Assembly: GCA_947460175.1 (NCBI GenBank)
Contig: CANHGW010000024.1
Location: forward strand, 1 to 42,315
DNA from: Bacteroidota bacterium
Lineage (GTDB): Bacteria; Bacteroidota; Bacteroidia; Chitinophagales; Chitinophagaceae
Direction of reading: 5' to 3'
Length of the DNA: 42,315 nucleotides
Position 1 is the stretch's first letter; each line of letters starts with the position of its first letter. The notes under the pieces were generated by a model. That model was given only the letters and a program-made list of their open reading frames with translations, was not told the DNA's origin and did no database searches. The translations under genes and the position numbers were made by a program. Shown piece by piece: positions 1-8,611 of this stretch.

Positions 1-85
1 TGCTCATTCGACCACAAAGTACTTCTTGAACAACTTTCCATTTAAAACTTTCGGAGTAAATGGTAGCTCCTTGTTTCTTTGACAT
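1..85 (-). CDS. IS3-type transposase OrfA, N-terminal fragment (runs off window)
   Basis: Reading the minus strand from an ATG at 85 gives 28 residues to the window edge, beginning MSKKQGATIYSESFK and continuing WKVVQEVLCGRMS. This resembles the start of the helix-turn-helix OrfA of IS3-family transposases (a basic start followed by 'Y..EFK..VV.EVL.G..S'). OrfA binds the element ends, and together with OrfB, which is not in the window, it would form the active transposase. The ORF starts about 60 bp inside a sequence with IS-like inverted repeats (91-143). The family call rests on a short stretch, so the exact IS group is unknown. The remainder must lie to the left of the window. Confidence 0.6.
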   Translation of the reverse strand, partial: MSKKQGATIYSESFKWKVVQEVLCGRMS

Positions 86-149
86 CTTTTGTCCTAGTTT
101 AAGTTGACTTATCCACAGATTTTTAGTCAACCTATTTCAGGACGATACA
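1..149 (-). mobile_element. End of an IS3-like insertion sequence
   Basis: The terminal part of an IS whose transposase reads leftward. Between the transposase start (85) and the likely outer end lie two imperfect inverted arms, 91-108 (GTCCTAGTTTAAGTTGAC) and 126-143 (GTCAACCTATTTCAGGAC), which pair at 13 of 18 positions. The sequence at 144-149 ends in TACA, so the outer end may be at about 149, consistent with the TG...CA ends common in this family. The exact boundary and any target duplication cannot be fixed because the other end is outside the window. Confidence 0.5.
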
Positions 150-160
150 TAGAATGCAAT

Positions 161-211
161 GAGATTGCTTCCCCGAAAGAATCGGGACAGGCGCAGGGCC
201 TCGCAAAGACG
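161..211 (-). repeat. Dispersed repeat with internal hairpin
   Basis: The block starts GAGATTGCTT and ends CCTCGCAAAGACG. On the minus strand it reads CGTC(T)TTGCGAGG...GAAGCAATCT, a widespread type of bacterial intergenic repeat. It contains the inverted repeat CCCGA (172-176) / TCGGG (182-186). The three tandem units at 248-397 carry the same two ends (CGTCAT..CGAAG and GAAGC/T.ATCT) in the opposite orientation, so the two blocks look like relatives. Confidence 0.55.
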
Positions 212-247
212 GTATATAATGGTAATGGCCGAACGAGATGGTACTTT

Positions 248-397
248 TAATTTCGTCATGGCGAAGCATGAAGTAATCTGTATTCAAAACTCAATGTTCA
301 TTATAATTTCGTCATGGTGAAGCATGAAGCCATCTGTATTCAAAACTCAATGTTCCTTATAATTTCGTCATGGGCGAAGCATGAAGCCATCTGTATT
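248..397 (+). repeat. 56-bp tandem repeat, 2.7 copies
   Basis: Units start at 248, 304 and 360, each beginning TAATTTCGTCATGG, then a GAAGCATGAAG core, CATCTGTATT and CAAAACTCAATGTTC. The third copy has one extra G and is cut off after CTGTATT. The array lies just downstream (in the gene's direction) of the stop codon of the minus-strand T9SS protein at 409. Each unit contains a CGTCAT...GAAGCAATCT-like segment. No ORF or terminator is visible. The rest of 1-408 holds the IS end and the inverted dispersed repeat. Confidence 0.85.
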
Positions 398-408
398 AAT
401 TTTCTAAT

Positions 409-2616
409 TTATCGAATCAAGGTCACATCTCCTTTCATTATAAAATCTTTGCCTGAATATAAACATTTGTATTTTACAACATAATGATACGTTCCTAACT
501 CGCTTGGAGATCCTTTGAAATTACCTTCCCATCCAACTGTTGGATTAAGTGTACTGAAAACTTCTTCACCCCATCGGTTGTAAATACTAAATTGTATAAG
601 GTCGATATATTGGGTATTCATCAATTTGAATTCATCATTGCGCAAATCACCATTGGGCGAAAATGCATTCGGTAACCATACGGGACAATTGCACAGATTA
701 GAATTTGAAACAACAATTTCATCGCGATTGCTACAGTTGTTAATTGTAACTTCTACCCAATAAGTACCTATGTTATTGATGGTATATATTGGGGATTTAG
801 TAAAGTCTTGCCACAAATAAGTGCCATTGGTTTGAGTAACATCTAATAAAATAGACTCTCCTGCACAAATAGCTGTATCAAGACCCAAATTAACTACAGG
901 TAATGGCTTCACATCAACATCAATTGCATCAGTTGAGCTGCAACCTTTGATGGTAGCAGTTACAGAGTAAGTGCCAGCTGCATCCACAAATAGTGTAGAA
1001 GATGAAGAATTGTCGTTCCACAAATAAAGGCAGTTCGGACAAGTTGCATCTAATGTTAATGATTTACCTGCGCATATAGATGTGTCAATACCTAAGTCAA
1101 TAATCGGATATTGGTTAACAGTCACTTGCACTGTATCAAGGCGAATACAAGATCCTACTGAAATGGAGACCCAATATAATCCAGTTTGTTTAGCAGTAAA
1201 CGTTGGGTTTTGAGAGCCATTTTGCCATAGATAGGTTGCATTTGTTGTTGTTGCGTTTAAAACAATTGAATCTCCTTGACATAATTCAACATCTGATCCA
1301 AGCGTTAGAAAAGGTAAAGGATTCACGGTAATAGTTTGAATAAGGGAATTGCTACAAGTATTTGCATCAACACCCACAACCGTATAAGTAGTAGTGGAAG
1401 TAGGTGAAAAAGCAATACCATTCTGTATGCCACCTGACCAAGTATAGGTTGAGGCTCCACTTGCAATTAGGGTTACTAAATTACCTTCACAAATTGTATC
1501 GTTGGGCAAGACATTGATCGATAACACGGGCAATGGATTTACAACAATTTGTATTGAAGATGTATTACTACAGCCAATTGCATCCGTACCGGTAACGGTA
1601 TAGGTAGCTGTTGTAGCAGGTGTAAAGGCTACATTGTTACTAATTCCACCTGTCCAAGTATAAGAGGATGCCCCACTGCCAGATAGTGTAGCATTGCCAC
1701 CTAAACAGACTGATGTAGGCGTTGCATTTGCTGCAACAGATGGAAATGCATTGATTGTAATGTTGGAGCCATTGTTACTACCAGTTATTACAGGATTAGA
1801 ACTATTAACACGAATGCGATATCCTGTTCCTGTAAGTGTCCCCAACGGAATTGTACATGGAATGCTACCGTTGGTAATACTCATGATAGATCCAATAACA
1901 GTTGGTGCAGCAAAACTACCAAGACCATCTGACAACTCAGCTGTGAATACATTTCCAGCATTATAAGTTCCAGAAACATTGTAATTGACAATTGCATTTT
2001 CTCCTTCACAATATGTTAAATCCGGCGTATTACATGTAATTGAACTAACAGGTGGTTGACAACCTACATAACAATCTAATAAAGAAATTCGTGAACCCAA
2101 ACCAAGCCCATTGTGCGTTAAAACATATTGAGTCGCACCTGCAGGATTATTCACCGTAATGATTGTTCCAGTTCCAGTTGGAGCAAAGTTGCAAAGCAAG
2201 GTGCTGCCAGCACCAATGACAACAAAACTGTTCGTGCAAAAATTAGAAAGTGAAATGGTTCCATTATTTGAATTGAAATAAAACTCTTCTGTATCATTGG
2301 TACCATTGACCAAAATAGTGAAATTACAAACAGGGACTGAAAAGTCAAATGTTATGGATTGATTAGTAGCTGTAAGAGCCCATGCAGGACTTGCACCTGC
2401 AAAGTTATTTCCACCACAACTATAACTAGCATTCGCATAAGTAGGGATATTTACAATAGTTGCTGATACTATTATGCTTTGTGCGTTTGTATAAGGAAAA
2501 GAGGCAATGGGGATGGGTAGTGATGAAGTGTAATTTCCTAAATCACATTGAGCTAAAATGGATGAAAAATAGAATAATAAAGAGAACAACGTAAAAATAA
2601 TTTTTTTATAACTCAT
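409..2616 (-). CDS. Secreted Ig-repeat protein with type B T9SS (gliding-associated) C-terminus
   Basis: A 735-residue protein with a signal peptide (about residues 1-22, ending ILAQ). The first 280 residues are Thr/Asn/Gly-rich with no family I recognise. Residues about 285-640 hold roughly five Ig/PKD-like repeats of about 80 residues, each with a 'C.G....L.A.....Y.W' core and a 'YTV..T...GCS' end. Residues 644-735 match the gliding motility-associated C-terminal (CHU_C) domain: 'LPNAFSPNGD..NDEF', 'IYNRWGEEVF', 'GWEG...G' and 'GTYHYVV'. Known of the family: this domain is a type B signal that sends cargo through T9SS to the surface or medium. Inferred role: surface adhesin or extracellular structural protein. 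It lies 171 bp downstream of rnr on the same strand and is probably transcribed separately. Confidence 0.88.
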   Translation of the reverse strand: MSYKKIIFTLFSLLFYFSSILAQCDLGNYTSSLPIPIASFPYTNAQSIIVSATIVNIPTYANASYSCGGNNFAGASPAWALTATNQSITFDFSVPVCNFTILVNGTNDTEEFYFNSNNGTISLSNFCTNSFVVIGAGSTLLCNFAPTGTGTIITVNNPAGATQYVLTHNGLGLGSRISLLDCYVGCQPPVSSITCNTPDLTYCEGENAIVNYNVSGTYNAGNVFTAELSDGLGSFAAPTVIGSIMSITNGSIPCTIPLGTLTGTGYRIRVNSSNPVITGSNNGSNITINAFPSVAANATPTSVCLGGNATLSGSGASSYTWTGGISNNVAFTPATTATYTVTGTDAIGCSNTSSIQIVVNPLPVLSINVLPNDTICEGNLVTLIASGASTYTWSGGIQNGIAFSPTSTTTYTVVGVDANTCSNSLIQTITVNPLPFLTLGSDVELCQGDSIVLNATTTNATYLWQNGSQNPTFTAKQTGLYWVSISVGSCIRLDTVQVTVNQYPIIDLGIDTSICAGKSLTLDATCPNCLYLWNDNSSSSTLFVDAAGTYSVTATIKGCSSTDAIDVDVKPLPVVNLGLDTAICAGESILLDVTQTNGTYLWQDFTKSPIYTINNIGTYWVEVTINNCSNRDEIVVSNSNLCNCPVWLPNAFSPNGDLRNDEFKLMNTQYIDLIQFSIYNRWGEEVFSTLNPTVGWEGNFKGSPSELGTYHYVVKYKCLYSGKDFIMKGDVTLIR

Positions 2617-2787
2617 TTTTTTTAAGTGTGAGAGCGCAACTTAACCTTCATTAAAAGAAAATTCTCCTTAAAAATAGCATAATTTTTTATTAGAATTAAG
2701 AAAACTATTTTACTTAACAATTTTGCTACTTGTTGAATAGTTTAAATTTTTGATTTGCAAGCAAGATTTCAATTTGCGAATTTGCAA

Positions 2788-4767
2788 TTATTTAGGTGAA
2801 GAAATTAAATCAAAGTCGATTTGCTTCTTATCCAAATAAGCTGCCATGACTTTGATACGAACGGGTTTCCCAATTTGAAATTTTTGTTTAGTTCGTCGTC
2901 CAACCAATGCGTATTCTTCTTCAATATATTGAAAATCATCAACTTGTTGAAGATGCAATAATGAAATAAATCCTTCACATTTATGTTCGACTGTTTGAGC
3001 CCAGAATCCAAAATTTGCTACACCACTTATTACAGCATCAAATTCTTCACCAATAAATTTACGCATGAATTCTACTTGCTTATACTTTTGTCCTTCGCGT
3101 TCAGCTTCCATGGCTTTGCGTTCTCGATCACTTGTATGCTTGCATTGCTCATCCATATTGGCGATAGGTTGTATGTTGTTTTCAAGACATTGCATTAAAA
3201 TGCGATGAACCAACACATCGGGGTAACGACGGATAGGTGAAGTGAAATGACAATAAAATTCAAATGCTAATCCATAGTGACCAATATTATCGGTAGAGTA
3301 TACAGCCTTCGCCATGGTACGTATACCTAAAGTATGCAAAATGGCATCTTCGGGATGTTTACCAGTATCAGTTACCATTTGATTAAATGATTTTGAAATA
3401 GACTCTGGCGACGATAAATCAAACTTGTGTCTAAAGCTAGCGGCAAATTCTGCAAAAGGTTTTAATTTATCAATATTGGGTGAATCGTGAATACGATAGG
3501 GAAAAGGAATAGGCTCATTTTTGTATTTTTTCTTTGCTACAAATTCGGCCACTGTGCGATTGGCGAGCAACATCAATTCTTCAATGAGTTGATGTGATTC
3601 ATTGCTTTCTTTTACAATTACATCTGTTGGTACGCCATGTTCGTCTAATATAAATCGAGCTTCTTCACTACTGAAATTAATGGCACCTGCATCAAATTTT
3701 CGTTGTCGAAGTTGTTGAGAATAACTATGTAATTGAAGTATTTCTTTTTTGTATTCATTCTCTGCACCGAGTATAATTTCTTGTGCTTGTTCATATGTAA
3801 AACGTTTGTTGGAATGTATCACTGTACGACCAATCCAATACTTTTTTACAATAGCTTTTTCATCCAATTCAAATAAAATAGAAAAGGTTAATTTATCTTC
3901 GTTTGGACGAAGTGAACATAATTCGTTTGATATTTTTTCGGGAAGCATCGGAAGTACACGATCAGGTAAATAGACTGATGTAGCACGTTGATAAGCTTCT
4001 TTGTCAAGCGCCGTATTGGGTTTTACATAATGCGATACATCGGCTATATGAACACCAACTTCGGTCAATCCATTCTCCAAGGAGCGAATAGAAATGGCAT
4101 CATCAAAATCCTTCGCGTCATGTGGATCAATGGTTAATGTAAAAATACCTCTTAAATCTTTTCGTTTGGCTACTTCTTCATCTGTAATTGCTGTTTGTAG
4201 TAGATTGAGTTCTTGTATTACCTCATCTGGAAATTCCAATGTGAAACCTTGAGATAATAAAATTTCCTTCATAGCAATTTCATTAATACGTTCATCGTTG
4301 AGTACGTCAATTACAATTCCTTCTGGATTTTTTAGTTTTTCATTCCAATCCGTAATTCGAACGATTACACGATCACCTTCCTTAAGTCCTTTGCTGTTTT
4401 TTTCGTTGATAAAAATATCTTTATTGAAGCTTTTATTATCAGGCACTACAAAGGCAAAAAATTTACTTAGCTGTACTGTTCCTATGAGTTCATTTTGACC
4501 GCGTTTTACAATTTTTGTAACGACACCTTCAGGGCGTTTGCCACTATGGCCTACTTTAAATATACTGACTTCAACTGAATCGCCCTGCATGGCGTTTTTA
4601 AGATTTTCTTTTTTTACTATTATATCAATTTCCATTCCGGGTACAATTACATACCCCATGCCTTGTTTTGAAATATCGAGTTTGCCTACAACGCCGGGTG
4701 TCAGGGATGGTTTCCGTGAGGAGCGTACGTTAGGACTTGGTTTTGTTTGTTTATGTTTTTTTTTCAT
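2788..4767 (-). CDS. rnr: Ribonuclease R
   Basis: A 659-residue RNase II/R family 3'-5' exoribonuclease that degrades structured RNA processively in the cytoplasm. A basic N-terminal tail (1-25) is followed by two cold-shock-like OB domains (about 28-155), then the RNB catalytic domain (about 205-525). The Mg-binding aspartates are in DPHDAKDFDDA (214-224), followed by 'GVHIADVSHYV' and 'LPDRVLPMLP'. An S1 RNA-binding domain occupies about 570-650. It lacks the N-terminal helix-turn-helix of the long proteobacterial form and any long basic C-terminal tail, so it is a compact version. The start lies 5 bp after the lpxK stop, so the two genes are almost certainly co-transcribed. Confidence 0.96.
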   Translation of the reverse strand: MKKKHKQTKPSPNVRSSRKPSLTPGVVGKLDISKQGMGYVIVPGMEIDIIVKKENLKNAMQGDSVEVSIFKVGHSGKRPEGVVTKIVKRGQNELIGTVQLSKFFAFVVPDNKSFNKDIFINEKNSKGLKEGDRVIVRITDWNEKLKNPEGIVIDVLNDERINEIAMKEILLSQGFTLEFPDEVIQELNLLQTAITDEEVAKRKDLRGIFTLTIDPHDAKDFDDAISIRSLENGLTEVGVHIADVSHYVKPNTALDKEAYQRATSVYLPDRVLPMLPEKISNELCSLRPNEDKLTFSILFELDEKAIVKKYWIGRTVIHSNKRFTYEQAQEIILGAENEYKKEILQLHSYSQQLRQRKFDAGAINFSSEEARFILDEHGVPTDVIVKESNESHQLIEELMLLANRTVAEFVAKKKYKNEPIPFPYRIHDSPNIDKLKPFAEFAASFRHKFDLSSPESISKSFNQMVTDTGKHPEDAILHTLGIRTMAKAVYSTDNIGHYGLAFEFYCHFTSPIRRYPDVLVHRILMQCLENNIQPIANMDEQCKHTSDRERKAMEAEREGQKYKQVEFMRKFIGEEFDAVISGVANFGFWAQTVEHKCEGFISLLHLQQVDDFQYIEEEYALVGRRTKQKFQIGKPVRIKVMAAYLDKKQIDFDLISSPK

Positions 4768-4772
4768 GAATG

Positions 4773-5897
4773 TTAATTTGTGATGAGCTGATCATCAGCA
4801 TGTTCATCTTCAACGTGATTTTCAATAACCTGTGGAATGTAATGATGAATAAAATCTAGGATATGCTGATTGAATTTATCTTGTTCATTAAACAAAAGTT
4901 CAATACCAATCGATTGTGCAAAAAAAGGAAGTTGGAGTTCGTTGATTTTATCTTTTAGCAGCATAAGTCTTGCTGCGTCTTTTTCCGTCGTTACGATGAT
5001 TTTATGCTCGGATTTTAAATGTTGAAATGCTTCGTTCATTTCGTTTAAATCATCGTAGGAGAAGTAATGATGATCTTTGAAGCTAAGCGAATATACAGCT
5101 TTAAATTGAGATTCGAGTTTTTCTTTTAATGAAGAGGGATTAGCAATGCCTGTAACGAGCAATATTTCGGTGTCTTTGGTAGGTGAAACTCCAAAGCTTG
5201 TTAATGGATATAGTTGTTTATATTGGATCGAAGAAAAGTAAATTTGTTGATGAGGTTGTGGATTTATTTCTTGAATAAGCGCTTGTTTTTCTTGTGGAGT
5301 AATCGTATCGGGGCATTTTGTAATTAAAATCAAATCGGCGCGTGAAGCCGCGCTTCTACTTTCCCGAAGCAAGCCAAATGGCATAATGAAATCCTTGGTA
5401 TAGCGTCGTCCATAATCGGTCAATACGATATTCATACCTGCACGAACTGTACGATGTTGAAAGGCATCATCTAATAGGATAATTTGTGTGTCCTGTCTCA
5501 ATTGAAGTAATTGAGGAATGGCAGTCATTCGTTCTTCAGCAACTGCAACGTCTATTTGAGGATATTTTGATTTAAATTGAAAAGGTTCATCACCAATCTC
5601 TCGTGCATCACTTTGATCATTGGCTAATCGAAAACCTCTACTATGTCTTCTATAACCACGGCTCAATGTGGCTACTTTATACATAGGAGAGAGTAGTTCT
5701 ATCAGATACTCTATATGAGGGCTTTTGCCAGTTCCTCCAACTGTGATATTTCCAACACATATCACTGGTAAACTGAATTCTATGGATGTGAATATTTCCC
5801 AGTCATAGAATTTATTGCGAAGAAATACAACTATTCCATATAATAAAGCAAACGGAAGTGAAATGTATTTAAGAATTGAAAGAAGAAGTTGTTTCAT
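4773..5897 (-). CDS. lpxK: Tetraacyldisaccharide 4'-kinase (lipid A synthesis)
   Basis: A 374-residue inner-membrane kinase that phosphorylates the 4' position of the lipid A disaccharide to give lipid IVA. An N-terminal membrane helix (about 5-26) is followed by the LpxK signature GNITVGGTGKSP (49-60, P-loop). The next landmarks are LSRGYRRHSRGF (78-89) and LLDDAFQHR (141-149). The usual form of the last motif is DDGFQHR, so a Gly-to-Ala change is visible. The length is normal, with a slightly long acidic tail (EDEHADDQ). The start codon shares one base with the stop of the upstream gene (TAATG) and the stop is 5 bp before rnr, so it is the middle gene of a tight operon. It shows that this organism makes lipid A. 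Confidence 0.96.
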   Translation of the reverse strand: MKQLLLSILKYISLPFALLYGIVVFLRNKFYDWEIFTSIEFSLPVICVGNITVGGTGKSPHIEYLIELLSPMYKVATLSRGYRRHSRGFRLANDQSDAREIGDEPFQFKSKYPQIDVAVAEERMTAIPQLLQLRQDTQIILLDDAFQHRTVRAGMNIVLTDYGRRYTKDFIMPFGLLRESRSAASRADLILITKCPDTITPQEKQALIQEINPQPHQQIYFSSIQYKQLYPLTSFGVSPTKDTEILLVTGIANPSSLKEKLESQFKAVYSLSFKDHHYFSYDDLNEMNEAFQHLKSEHKIIVTTEKDAARLMLLKDKINELQLPFFAQSIGIELLFNEQDKFNQHILDFIHHYIPQVIENHVEDEHADDQLITN

Positions 5898-6499
5898 TAT
5901 TTTTTAGGTATGAGTAAATTCTTTTTAGGAACCCACATAAACTCGGTTTTATATTTTTTATGTTCAACAAGAAAAAATGAGTTGAAATCATCAATGACTT
6001 TTAAATCACCTTCTTTGCAATGAATCATTTTAGATTGTGCATGTAAGCTCGGTGCATTGAACACTATCAAAGAATCATTTAGAGACTTGGCAGGTTTTTC
6101 AGTAAAATTCAACAACATCGTAGAATTTCGCTTTGGGATAGCAGAGGTTTTTTTATACGTACCTGCAGTCGTATACTCATATTTGCAGGCTGTATCCTGA
6201 TGGATGACAACACTTGATTTGGTAAAAAGCAATTCTAACCGACAGGAAGATGCTTCTTTGATATAAGCTACATTACTATCAATACGTAAATAACCTTTGA
6301 TATCAGTAGTGAAAAAATCTGGCATGCCAGATAATGTATTTAAATAGAAAAAAGCAGAATCAGGTTTGAATTGCATGATATATAAATTACCATTGGCTTT
6401 ATTCATACCCTTATTGTAAGCATAAACACCTGAAATGTCTTGTGCAATCAGCTTTATAGTGAAAAGCATTATTGTGCTTGTAATTAAAAATTTATTCAT
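5897..6499 (-). CDS. Small secreted protein of unknown function
   Basis: 200 residues with a clear signal peptide (about 1-19, MNKFLITSTIMLFTIKLIAQ). The mature part opens DISGVYAYNKG and is rich in beta-prone stretches, with several basic residues at the C-terminus (VPKKNLLIPKK). There are two cysteines in the mature part and no lipobox. The opening 'GVY.Y' and the repeated short strands resemble small lipocalin-like secreted proteins of Bacteroidota, but I cannot assign a family. It is the first gene of the minus-strand group leading into lpxK (1-bp overlap) and rnr, so it may act in the envelope. A TAACTTCG box (6500-6507 on the minus strand), one base off the phylum's -7 element, touches the start codon. 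Confidence 0.75.
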   Translation of the reverse strand: MNKFLITSTIMLFTIKLIAQDISGVYAYNKGMNKANGNLYIMQFKPDSAFFYLNTLSGMPDFFTTDIKGYLRIDSNVAYIKEASSCRLELLFTKSSVVIHQDTACKYEYTTAGTYKKTSAIPKRNSTMLLNFTEKPAKSLNDSLIVFNAPSLHAQSKMIHCKEGDLKVIDDFNSFFLVEHKKYKTEFMWVPKKNLLIPKK

Positions 6500-6568
6500 C
6501 GAAGTTAAATATAAGAAACATTTTAAAGTATGTATATTTACAGCCCATTATTTAATGAAATTTTAATT

Positions 6569-7105
6569 ATGATTGAACAAGTCTTAGAGATACTAAAGTA
6601 TGTATTACCATCGGTTGTAGTATTGGTAGCAACGGTAATGATTGTCAATAAATTTTTAGTAAAAGAAATTGAACGAAAGCAATTGGCCATATTTGCTCAA
6701 AATTCTGAAACTACCTTGAAATTGCGACTACAAGCCTACGAGCGATTAACCATTTTTGTTGAACGTATGAATGCAAAAAGTTTAATTAGTCGATATTACA
6801 TACAGCAGGCAACAGCACAAGATGTGCAAATAGCTATGGTGCAAGGTATACGTTCAGAATATGAACATAATCTTTCGCAACAATTGTATGTTTCACACGA
6901 AGTATGGCAAACAATATCAACCGTCATGGAGCAAGAAATTACTATGTTGAATAGAATAGGGGCGAGTTGTGAAATGGGTGCAAGTGCAACAGAATTTATT
7001 AAAAAAATTTCGGAGTATATCGTCAATACAGAATCGACTATCCCTACTGATATCGCATTGGAAACCCTCAACAAAGAAGCTAAACGCATTCTGTTTAATT
7101 CTTAA
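6569..7105 (+). CDS. Membrane-anchored helical protein, DUF7935-like
   Basis: 178 residues when started at the ATG at 6569 (MIEQVLEILK). An upstream in-frame ATG at 6530 would add 13 residues, but it sits closer to the divergent gene and would spoil the N-terminal membrane helix. One membrane segment (about 10-30, VLPSVVVLVATVMIVNKFLV) is followed by a long helical cytoplasmic domain with 'LRLQAYERLTIFVERM', a sequence I associate with a Bacteroidota-specific family of unknown function. The gene ends 12 bp before the MurC-like ligase and the two are probably co-transcribed, which hints at an envelope role. The family name is a moderate-confidence recollection; the function is unknown. Confidence 0.75.
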   Translation: MIEQVLEILKYVLPSVVVLVATVMIVNKFLVKEIERKQLAIFAQNSETTLKLRLQAYERLTIFVERMNAKSLISRYYIQQATAQDVQIAMVQGIRSEYEHNLSQQLYVSHEVWQTISTVMEQEITMLNRIGASCEMGASATEFIKKISEYIVNTESTIPTDIALETLNKEAKRILFNS

Positions 7106-7117
7106 ACATATTTTTTC

Positions 7118-8512
7118 ATGAATAAAGATATATTACAAAACCAACATTTCTTTTTTATTGGAGTGGGTGGCGCTGGCATGAGTGCAATTGCTCAATACCT
7201 GGCAGGGAATGGTAAAACTGTGAAAGGAAGTGATCGTTTATTCAATTTTTCTGAAAACGATTATATCAAGTCACAACTAGGGAATGAAAAAATTACTTGT
7301 TACCTACAAGATGGAAGCGGAATAGATGAACATACACAAGCTGTTATTATTTCAACAGCAATTGAAGATACAAATATCGAAATCAAGAAAGCCAAGGAGC
7401 TCAATATACCGGTAATACTTAGAGCAGATTTATTAGCAGCTATTTGTGCAAGCCGACGCACAATTGCCATTGCTGGCACATCAGGCAAATCTACTGTGAC
7501 TGCTATGCTGTTTCATATTTTATATGAAAATGGCGTGAGTCCATCGTTGATTACAGGTGCTGGATTGGCTAGTTTGCAACAAAATGGGCAAATTGGAAAT
7601 GCTTATGTAGGTAAAAGTGATTGGCTATTGATAGAAGCCGATGAAAGTGATGGAACACTTGTGAAATATAAACCTGAAATTGGGTTACTCTTAAGTATAG
7701 ATAAAGATCACAAAGAACTCGATGAATTGTATGAAATTTTCCAAACGTTTAAAAACAATACTCAACGACAATTTGTAGTAAATCATGCTCATCCATTGGC
7801 TCGAAACTATTCGCAAGATATTCGACAGGATTTTGGAGAAGGGACTCGATTTGAAGGTTTGAATTTTCATCAAGAAGGATTTTCAATTTCATTTGATGTG
7901 ACAGATACTCAAACTAAAGATATCATTCCATTCACTATACCAACGATCGGTAAGCATAATATGGAAAATGCATTAGCATGTATTGCAGTTGCTGATTTGT
8001 TGGGCGTATCAATTTCACAATGCGCTCAAGCATTAAAAACATATGGTGGCATATATCGTCGTCATCAATTGTTAGGTGAGAAAAATGGTATAAGTGTGAT
8101 TGATGATTATGCACATAATCCAGCTAAAATAGCTGCATCTATTAAAGCTTGTCAACCTGTAGCAGATAAACTCATCGCTTGGTTTCAACCTCATGGATAT
8201 GGACCCACACGTTTTATACGCAAGGAGTTAGTTGAAGAAATTACAGCAGCACTTCGTCCTCAAGATGAAATATGGATGAGTGAAATATACTATGCTGGTG
8301 GCACAGCTGTGAAAGATATTTCTGCCAATGATTTGATTCAAGATTTAAAAGCCAACGGTGTCAAAGCCTTTTTTGTAGAAGATAGAGAAGAACTATTTAA
8401 GCAATTGATACCGACAATGAAATCGAATACTGTTCTCTTGTTGATGGGCGCACGCGATCCTAGTTTAGAAAAGTTTTCGAAGGAAGTAATAAAGAAAGTT
8501 GCAAATAGTTAG
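7118..8512 (+). CDS. MurC/Mpl-type Mur ligase, divergent
   Basis: 464 residues with the three Mur ligase domains. The N-terminal Rossmann domain has GVGGAGMSAIA (15-25). The ATPase domain has a P-loop GTSGKST (120-126), EADESDGT (173-180) and SIDKDH (193-198). The C-terminal domain has NMENALACIA (281-290), DDYAHNP (329-335) and FQPHGYGPTRF (356-366). MurC adds L-Ala to UDP-MurNAc with ATP in the cytoplasm; Mpl re-attaches recycled peptide. Here the typical GTHGKT P-loop is GTSGKS, and the C-terminal motifs also differ from canonical MurC. It is therefore either a lineage-specific MurC or a paralogue with another substrate. There are no dcw-cluster neighbours. It is paired with the membrane protein at 6569. 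Confidence 0.85.
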   Translation: MNKDILQNQHFFFIGVGGAGMSAIAQYLAGNGKTVKGSDRLFNFSENDYIKSQLGNEKITCYLQDGSGIDEHTQAVIISTAIEDTNIEIKKAKELNIPVILRADLLAAICASRRTIAIAGTSGKSTVTAMLFHILYENGVSPSLITGAGLASLQQNGQIGNAYVGKSDWLLIEADESDGTLVKYKPEIGLLLSIDKDHKELDELYEIFQTFKNNTQRQFVVNHAHPLARNYSQDIRQDFGEGTRFEGLNFHQEGFSISFDVTDTQTKDIIPFTIPTIGKHNMENALACIAVADLLGVSISQCAQALKTYGGIYRRHQLLGEKNGISVIDDYAHNPAKIAASIKACQPVADKLIAWFQPHGYGPTRFIRKELVEEITAALRPQDEIWMSEIYYAGGTAVKDISANDLIQDLKANGVKAFFVEDREELFKQLIPTMKSNTVLLLMGARDPSLEKFSKEVIKKVANS

Positions 8513-8544
8513 TGGTATTTGAATAGAAATGGTTGATTTTACAA

Positions 8545-8564
8545 TATACCCTTCAACGGGTATA
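8545..8564. terminator. Perfect 7-bp hairpin after the Mur ligase gene
   Basis: TATACCC (8545-8551), loop TTCAAC, GGGTATA (8558-8564). It lies 33 bp after the stop at 8512 and before the next promoter box (8585). It is followed by AGGG-TTGTTT rather than a clean T-run, so it is a weak intrinsic terminator or a protected 3' end. Confidence 0.4.
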
Positions 8565-8584
8565 GGGTTGTTTAAGAACTATAT

Positions 8585-8592
8585 TAGTTTTG
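8585..8592 (+). promoter_or_regulatory. Bacteroidota -7 box (TAGTTTTG)
   Basis: An exact match to TAnnTTTG, 19 bp upstream of the start codon at 8612. No good -33 TTTG is visible at 19-21 bp spacing (a TTG ends at 8570, 14 bp away). It would give a leader of about 15 nt for the T9SS protein at 8612. Confidence 0.5.
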
Positions 8593-8611
8593 TGGTCTAA
8601 ATAAATTTGTT

